The notes beneath the pieces are model-generated. The model did not search any database, had not been told where the DNA came from, and saw nothing but the letters and a program-made list of their open reading frames with translations. Positions 7,602-10,513 of a stretch of DNA of 10,513 nucleotides are shown piece by piece (position 1 is the stretch's first letter; the number at the start of each line of letters is the position of its first letter). Source of the DNA: Rhodospirillales bacterium. GTDB lineage: Bacteria > Pseudomonadota > Alphaproteobacteria > Acetobacterales > Acetobacteraceae. Made by a program: the position numbers and the translations under genes. The stretch lies in assembly GCA_018971905.1 (NCBI GenBank), contig JAGWZS010000043.1, positions 1-10,513 on the forward strand, written 5' to 3'.

Positions 7602-7621
7602 TCACGAAAATGCCGGAGCTG

Positions 7622-7648
7622 AGATAAGGGCGCTTTGGCGGATTGCAA
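7622..7648 (-). promoter_or_regulatory. Possible emrAB promoter in the nusG-emrA gap
   Basis: On the minus strand TTGCAA (7648-7643) and TTATCT (7627-7622) resemble -35 and -10 boxes, but the spacer is only 15 nt. It lies inside the 52-nt gap between nusG and emrA and would give a leader of about 15 nt. It is the only candidate I can see, and it is weak; read-through from nusG is the alternative. No operator-like palindrome and no MarR- or TetR-type regulator gene are present nearby. Confidence 0.22.
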
Positions 7649-7653
7649 CCCTG

Positions 7654-8184
7654 TCAGAGTTTCTCCACCTGGGCGTATTCGAGATCGACCGGGGTGGAGC
7701 GGCCGAAGATGGAGACGGAGACCTTCACGCGGCCCTTGTCCTCGTCCACTTCCTCCACCACGCCATTGAAGCTGGTGAACGGGCCATCGGCCACGCGCAC
7801 CTGCTCGCCCACCTCGAAAATAACAGCCGGGCGGCGGGTTTCGGTGCCTTCCTGCTGCTGCTTCATGATCCGCTCGGCCTCGGCGTTGGTGATCGGGCTG
7901 GGCTTGTTGCGGCTGCCCAGAAACCCGGTGACGCGCGGAATGTCCTTCACCAGGTGCCAGGTGTCGTCGGTCATGTCCATATTGACCAGAATATAGCCGG
8001 GGAAGAACTTCCGCTCGGTGTTCACCTTCTGGGCGCGGCGAACCTCGGTGACCTCTTCGGTTGGCACCACGATCTCGCCGATATGGTCGGCAAAGCCCTT
8101 CAGCTCCGCCTGTTCTTTGATCTGCTGGGCGATCTTCTTCTCGAAACCGGAATAGACGTGCAGCACGTACCAGCGCTTGGCCAT
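7654..8184 (-). CDS. nusG: Transcription termination/antitermination factor NusG
   Basis: Essential elongation factor that binds RNA polymerase through its N-terminal NGN domain and Rho or ribosomal protein S10 through its C-terminal KOW domain. The 176 residues show [17 protein letters not shown] (1-17), the NGN core with [12 protein letters not shown] (58-69), and [14 protein letters not shown] (85-98). The KOW domain follows as [14 protein letters not shown] (123-136), then [11 protein letters not shown] (139-149). I place the start at ATG 8184-8182, with AAGGA just upstream at 8195-8191; the frame is open back to 8211, but that extension would overlap secE and lacks conservation. It follows secE by a 10-nt gap, the standard pairing. 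Downstream is emrA rather than the expected rplK-rplA. Confidence 0.97.
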   Translation of the reverse strand: MAKRWYVLHVYSGFEKKIAQQIKEQAELKGFADHIGEIVVPTEEVTEVRRAQKVNTERKFFPGYILVNMDMTDDTWHLVKDIPRVTGFLGSRNKPSPITNAEAERIMKQQQEGTETRRPAVIFEVGEQVRVADGPFTSFNGVVEEVDEDKGRVKVSVSIFGRSTPVDLEYAQVEKL

Positions 8185-8194
8185 TGAATTTTCC

Positions 8195-8416
8195 TTAACC
8201 CCCGGCGCCAAAAATGGCGCGCATGGCGGCGCCGATCAGTCCATCCACCGCCAGGAAAAATAACGAAGCGGCAACCACCATGGCGAGCACGAGGCCGGTG
8301 AGCTGTACCGTTTCCTTGCCCGTTGGCCAAGTGACGCGGGACGCCTCGGTACGAACCTCGCGCGCGAATTTCAACACGTTGAACGCCAAGACAGCCCATA
8401 CTCCAAAAAAACGCAT
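8195..8416 (-). CDS. secE: Preprotein translocase subunit SecE
   Basis: Small essential membrane subunit of the SecYEG channel. As drawn it has 73 residues, with the conserved amphipathic segment [20 protein letters not shown] (17-36) and one C-terminal membrane helix (~40-62). This single-helix form is typical of alphaproteobacteria, whereas E. coli SecE has three helices. ATG 8416-8414 is the only ATG between the tRNA and the conserved region, but it lacks a Shine-Dalgarno sequence. TTG (codon 10) and GTG (codon 14) are alternatives that would give a length closer to many relatives. Codons 2-4 contain a run of seven T. It starts 15 nt behind the CCA end of tRNA-Trp and is followed 10 nt later by nusG, so the three are clearly one transcription unit. 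Confidence 0.92.
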   Translation of the reverse strand: MRFFGVWAVLAFNVLKFAREVRTEASRVTWPTGKETVQLTGLVLAMVVAASLFFLAVDGLIGAAMRAIFGAGG

Positions 8417-8431
8417 GATGCTGGAAAGGGA

Positions 8432-8508
8432 TGGCAGGGGCGGAGGGTCTCGAACTCTCAACCTCCGGTTTTGGAGACCGGCGCTCTAGCCAATTGAGCT
8501 ACGCCCCT
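8432..8508 (-). tRNA. tRNA-Trp (anticodon CCA)
   Basis: Minus-strand cloverleaf: acceptor strands AGGGGCG (8508-8502) and CGCCCCT (8442-8436), D-arm TAGCTCAATTGGCTAGAGC, anticodon stem CCGGT/ACCGG with loop CTCCAAA giving anticodon CCA, and T-arm GAGAGTTCGAGACCCTC. The discriminator is G (8435), and the terminal CCA is encoded (8434-8432). Tryptophan tRNA directly ahead of secE-nusG is a conserved arrangement. RNase processing of its 3' end would create the 5' end of the secE-nusG message. Confidence 0.97.
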
Positions 8509-8532
8509 ATTCCGTACCAGCATGGAAAGCGC

Positions 8533-8561
8533 CTTCCACACTTTGCAGCGCCGAATGTCAA
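8533..8561 (-). promoter_or_regulatory. Candidate promoter of tRNA-Trp-secE-nusG
   Basis: A perfect TTGACA (8561-8556) lies 17 nt before TGGAAG (8538-8533), which matches three of six -10 positions. Initiation would fall near 8526, giving a leader of about 18 nt before the mature tRNA at 8508. The start region is GC-rich, as expected of stringently controlled stable-RNA promoters. An imperfect 14-nt palindrome (8524-8537) overlaps the -10 box and start point. The weak -10 is the main doubt. Confidence 0.45.
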
Positions 8562-8614
8562 GTGCCTGGGTGGCCTGGAGACGCTTTACGGGGGGCGGAT
8601 GCAAGGGTGAGGCA

Positions 8615-8688
8615 TGGAGCGGGTGACGGGAATCGAACCCGCACAGCCAGCTTGGAAGGCTGGGACTCTACCATTGAGCTACACCCGC
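8615..8688 (-). tRNA. tRNA-Gly (anticodon UCC)
   Basis: Minus-strand cloverleaf: acceptor strands GCGGGTG (8688-8682) and CACCCGC (8625-8619), D-arm TAGCTCAATGGTAGAG, anticodon stem CCAGC/GCTGG around loop CTTCCAA giving anticodon TCC, and T-arm with GGGTTCGATTCCC. The discriminator is T (8618), and CCA is encoded (8617-8615). It lies 106 nt upstream of tRNA-Trp on the same strand. That spacer holds the candidate promoter at 8533-8561, so the two tRNAs may be transcribed separately. Confidence 0.97.
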
Positions 8689-8699
8689 GGCTGGGCCAT

Positions 8700-8728
8700 C
8701 GTTAGGCCAAATCCCCCCGGTGAGGCAA
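8700..8728 (-). promoter_or_regulatory. Possible tRNA-Gly promoter
   Basis: TTGCCT (8728-8723) followed after 17 nt by CTAACG (8705-8700), or after 18 nt by TAACGA, sits just upstream of the tRNA 5' end at 8688. The -35 box is reasonable but the -10 is poor, so this is only the best candidate in the gap. The tRNA gene clearly needs a promoter on this side, because the next gene upstream is divergent. Confidence 0.25.
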
Positions 8729-8811
8729 GAGCGGGCGTGTGGCGCGGCGGCCACAGGCGTGCTCCAAGTTTTGTGAACGGAGAGTGTCTGTTTTATTAAC
8801 GATCATCTGGT

Positions 8812-8817
8812 TATAAT
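8812..8817 (+). promoter_or_regulatory. Candidate -10 box for the tadE/tadG-like genes
   Basis: A perfect TATAAT lies in the AT-rich stretch 8788-8830, 122 nt upstream of the first TadE-like start. No good -35 box sits 16-18 nt before it. A TG lies 2 nt upstream of the box, one base off the extended -10 position. The predicted leader (~8824-8933) contains a small perfect stem CCTGG-CTCT-CCAGG (8837-8850) and the direct repeat at 8902-8930. The remainder of the 8689-8933 gap shows no other clear element. Confidence 0.4.
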
Positions 8818-8901
8818 GTAGGCAGAATATTTGTGGCCTGGCTCTCCAGGGGGTTGGGCGGGTGCGCCGTCTGGAATTTAACTGGTTGCAGTAGCTCTGC
8901 G

Positions 8902-8930
8902 TTCAAGAATTGCCTGTTTCAAGGGTTGCC
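8902..8930 (+). repeat. Direct repeat TTCAAGnnTTGCC x2 over the tadE ribosome-binding site
   Basis: TTCAAGaaTTGCC (8902-8914) recurs as TTCAAGggTTGCC (8918-8930), 11 of 13 bases identical, with a 16-nt period. The second copy contains the AAGGG Shine-Dalgarno of the gene starting at 8934; in the first copy those two bases are A, so it is not a ribosome site. It could be a local duplication or a paired binding site for a regulator or RNA-binding protein. The function is inference. Confidence 0.45.
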
Positions 8931-8933
8931 GGA

Positions 8934-9524
8934 ATGTTTGGCTGTTTAGCGAAGAAATGCCGCCTGCGGCTGAGCCGGGGGCCTTGCGGTACCGGTGCCA
9001 ACGGCGCGGGTGGGCTGCTGCGCCGGTTTGTGCGGGCGCGCCGGGCTGTCACCGCGGTTGAGTTTGCGCTCATCGGCTCAGCTTTTTTCATGTTCGTGTT
9101 CGGAATTTTTGTCGTATCGACCGATTTGTTCTGGCAGCTGACCCTGGATGATGCCGTGCGTGTTGCCGCCCGGCAGGTGGAGATTGGCAAAATCACCACC
9201 GGGAGCGCATTCCTCAATGCCGTTTGCGGGGAATTCGGCGTCGCCGCGCCGGCTTGCGCGACACGGCTGCAATATTCCGTTCAGGGCGGCACCTATTTTG
9301 GCGCGGGCGGCATTACCCCGGTGGCCCTCAGCAGTGCGGGCAACCTTGCCGCGCCGAGCCAGTTCTCGGGCGTTCTGTTAAGCTCCAGCGCCGGGGCGGT
9401 ATTTCTGCTGGTGCAGGTTGCCTATCCGCTGCCCTTCCAGGTGCTGCTGCTGCCCAACGGTGTCGCCACGGAAAATGGCACGCCATCATTATATTCGGTG
9501 GTGTCTGGAGTGATGGTGCCATGA
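8934..9524 (+). CDS. TadE-like pseudopilin (first copy)
   Basis: A 196-residue predicted pseudopilin of the TadE/TadG type. After an unusually long basic leader (1-38), RRAVTAVEFALIG (36-48) forms a class III prepilin signal: cleavage after Ala38 puts Glu43 at +5, followed by a ~20-residue hydrophobic stretch (46-63). The remaining ~130 residues are Ala/Gly/Ser-rich and presumably periplasmic, with two Cys (AVCGEF and PACAT) that could pair, and a hydrophobic patch near the end. TadE and TadF are minor pseudopilins needed for Flp pilus assembly in Tad systems and are processed by the TadV prepilin peptidase. ATG 8934 has AAGGG at 8921-8925 (8-nt spacing); an upstream TTG (8910) also keeps the frame open. 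Its stop overlaps the next gene as ATGA (9521-9524), implying translational coupling. Confidence 0.8.
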   Translation: MFGCLAKKCRLRLSRGPCGTGANGAGGLLRRFVRARRAVTAVEFALIGSAFFMFVFGIFVVSTDLFWQLTLDDAVRVAARQVEIGKITTGSAFLNAVCGEFGVAAPACATRLQYSVQGGTYFGAGGITPVALSSAGNLAAPSQFSGVLLSSSAGAVFLLVQVAYPLPFQVLLLPNGVATENGTPSLYSVVSGVMVP

Positions 9525-10276
9525 TGAGACGATTGTTTTTCGCCCGCCGTGGTGTTGCCGCTGTTGAATTCGCGCTTGTGGTGCCGGTGCTGCTGCTTTT
9601 GTTCATAGGCACGATCGAGATCATCACCCTCTACCGGACCGAGACCAAGCTGAACGCCATGACCATCACCCTGGCGCAGATGGTGGCGGGAGAGAGTGCC
9701 GCGACCGCCAACGGCGTTACGCAGCTTGCCTCCAGCGGTGCCAGCGCGCTCTCGGTGCAAAGCATCTGCCAGGGTGCCATTCAGGGGCTGGCGCCCTTTC
9801 CGCCTGAGGGCATGACCGTGAAAATTGTCGGCGTCACGCTGGAATCCAACAAGAATGGCGCGCCCACCACCGCGTCTGTCTACAGTACCACCCCTGCCTA
9901 CGATATGTGGGAGACGGATTATTCCGTGTCCGGGGGCAATTGCAATGTGACCAGCAGCAACACCGCCGCCGCCATTGGTTATACCGGGGCGGTGAATCTT
10001 GCCACCACCTCGCCACCCAGCACCACCGGTACCAGCGGCTACTCCGGCCTGTTGGTTTACCCGTGCGACAGCGCGATTATTGTAAACGCAACCCTTACCT
10101 ATCCTGGGATCATGGGCATTTTTCTGAATACGCGGCCCAGCCTTTCCCAATGGGCATTCACCCGTTGGATTTACGGCAGCGCCCAGACCGAGTTGCAATG
10201 CTCATCCTCTGATTCAGGGTGTTATGTTCATTACGCCGCCACGCAGACCTGCAACAGCGCGAATACCGCAAATTGA
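9521..10276 (+). CDS. TadE-like pseudopilin (second copy)
   Basis: A 251-residue protein with a short leader MMRRLFFARRG (1-11), then VAAVEFALVVPVLLLLFIG. Cleavage after Gly11 places Glu16 at +5, the textbook TadE pattern. The helix is followed by TIEIITLYRTETKLNAMT (~30-47) and a Ser/Thr/Ala-rich periplasmic domain. Six Cys after the helix, including a CSSSDSGC pair near the C-terminus, suggest disulfides. ATG 9521 overlaps the previous stop (ATGA), with GGAG at 9507-9510; ATG 9524 is equally possible. The frame is open upstream to 9224, but that part merely shadows the first TadE gene. It shows little resemblance to the first copy beyond the signal and helix, so the two are probably distinct subunits (E/F-like) rather than a recent duplication. 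Confidence 0.82.
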   Translation: MMRRLFFARRGVAAVEFALVVPVLLLLFIGTIEIITLYRTETKLNAMTITLAQMVAGESAATANGVTQLASSGASALSVQSICQGAIQGLAPFPPEGMTVKIVGVTLESNKNGAPTTASVYSTTPAYDMWETDYSVSGGNCNVTSSNTAAAIGYTGAVNLATTSPPSTTGTSGYSGLLVYPCDSAIIVNATLTYPGIMGIFLNTRPSLSQWAFTRWIYGSAQTELQCSSSDSGCYVHYAATQTCNSANTAN

Positions 10277-10292
10277 GAAGGAGGCCAGCGCC

Positions 10293-10513
10293 ATGATGTC
10301 TTTCCTCACTCGCTTCCGTCGCAGCAGGCGCGGCGCCACCGCCGTGGCGCTGGCCATCATGTTCGTGCCGATGGTTATTGCCGCCAGCGCCGCGGTGGAT
10401 ATCTCCCGCGCTGTTTCTGCCCACACGCAGTTGCAGGCCGCCGCTGACGCCGCCGCCATCGCCGGGGCGGGGGCATGGCAGACATCGGAATCCTCGACCG
10501 TGGCGCAAAACAC
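10293..10513 (+). CDS. TadG-like pilus assembly protein, N-terminal fragment
   Basis: Only the first 73 codons lie in the window. The N-terminus MMSFLTRFRRSRRGATAVAL carries a basic leader and RRG, then a hydrophobic segment (~15-35), AAVDISRAVSAHTQLQAAADAAAIAGA (34-60), and an open end. The VDxSR and LQAAADAAxxAGA motifs are hallmarks of TadG-like proteins (TadE/G-like N-terminal domain). The +5 position after Gly14 is Ala19 instead of Glu, as is common in TadG, so it is probably a membrane anchor rather than a processed pilin. A strong GAAGGAGG (10277-10284) sits 8 nt before ATG 10293, and the gap to the preceding gene is 16 nt, so it belongs to the same operon. Full-length TadG proteins are usually several hundred residues and often end in a von Willebrand-type domain, which cannot be checked here. 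Confidence 0.85.
   Translation, partial: MMSFLTRFRRSRRGATAVALAIMFVPMVIAASAAVDISRAVSAHTQLQAAADAAAIAGAGAWQTSESSTVAQN

Noticed and set aside
8185..8211. Upstream in-frame extension of nusG
   Set aside because: It would overlap the secE end, has no ribosome site, and NusG homology begins at MAKRWYVLH (8184).
9422..10198. 258-codon open frame on the - strand opposite the TadE genes
   Set aside because: It is low-complexity Gly/Arg/His translation antisense to two genes with clear TadE signals; it has no ribosome site and no family motif.
1..10513. CRISPR array, transposon, integrase, phage or toxin-antitoxin genes
   Set aside because: No regularly spaced repeats, terminal inverted repeats, transposase or recombinase motifs were seen on either strand. 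The tRNA genes are intact, with no duplicated 3' ends that would suggest an integration site.

Overview
The window looks like ordinary chromosome from a GC-rich alphaproteobacterium. An acetic-acid-type bacterium (Acetobacteraceae, e.g. an Acidocella or Acidiphilium relative) is my best guess from the protein styles: an OtsA/GH15 pair, a PhaB-type reductase, a DHA2 pump of the NIQVVN...DIQGGIG type, and a short SecE. The genus is inference. I see no insertion sequence, phage gene, CRISPR array or rRNA gene.

Left part, + strand (1-4117): the C-terminal part of a GH15 glucoamylase/trehalase-like hydrolase (cut by the window edge) overlaps the start of otsA, trehalose-6-phosphate synthase, by 16 nt. 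A full-length two-domain ChrA-type transporter follows 36 nt later in the same direction. After a 97-nt AT-rich gap with a striking compound repeat (3325-3354) comes a stand-alone pirin with all four metal ligands intact.

Middle part, - strand (4154-8688): read in the direction of transcription, this is tRNA-Gly(UCC), tRNA-Trp(CCA), secE, nusG, emrA, emrB, phaB. The tRNA-Trp-secE-nusG block is a conserved translation/secretion/transcription module with a perfect TTGACA box upstream of the tRNA. The usual next genes (rplK, rplA and so on) are absent. In their place are a tripartite-type multidrug exporter (membrane fusion protein plus 14-TM MFS pump, coupled by an ATGA overlap) and then an acetoacetyl-CoA reductase that faces the pirin gene tail to tail.

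Right part, + strand (8812-10513): divergent from the tRNAs, a good -10 box precedes three consecutive small genes for TadE/TadE/TadG-like pseudopilins. They are tightly packed (ATGA overlap, then a 16-nt gap), and the third is cut by the window edge. They probably form the tail of, or a satellite to, a Flp/Tad pilus locus, but no motor, secretin or prepilin peptidase gene is visible here.

Nothing in the window demands a new biological system. The points most worth a second look are the broken nusG-rplK linkage, the repeat element upstream of pirin, the direct repeat over the tadE ribosome-binding site, and the nearly leaderless secE just behind tRNA-Trp.
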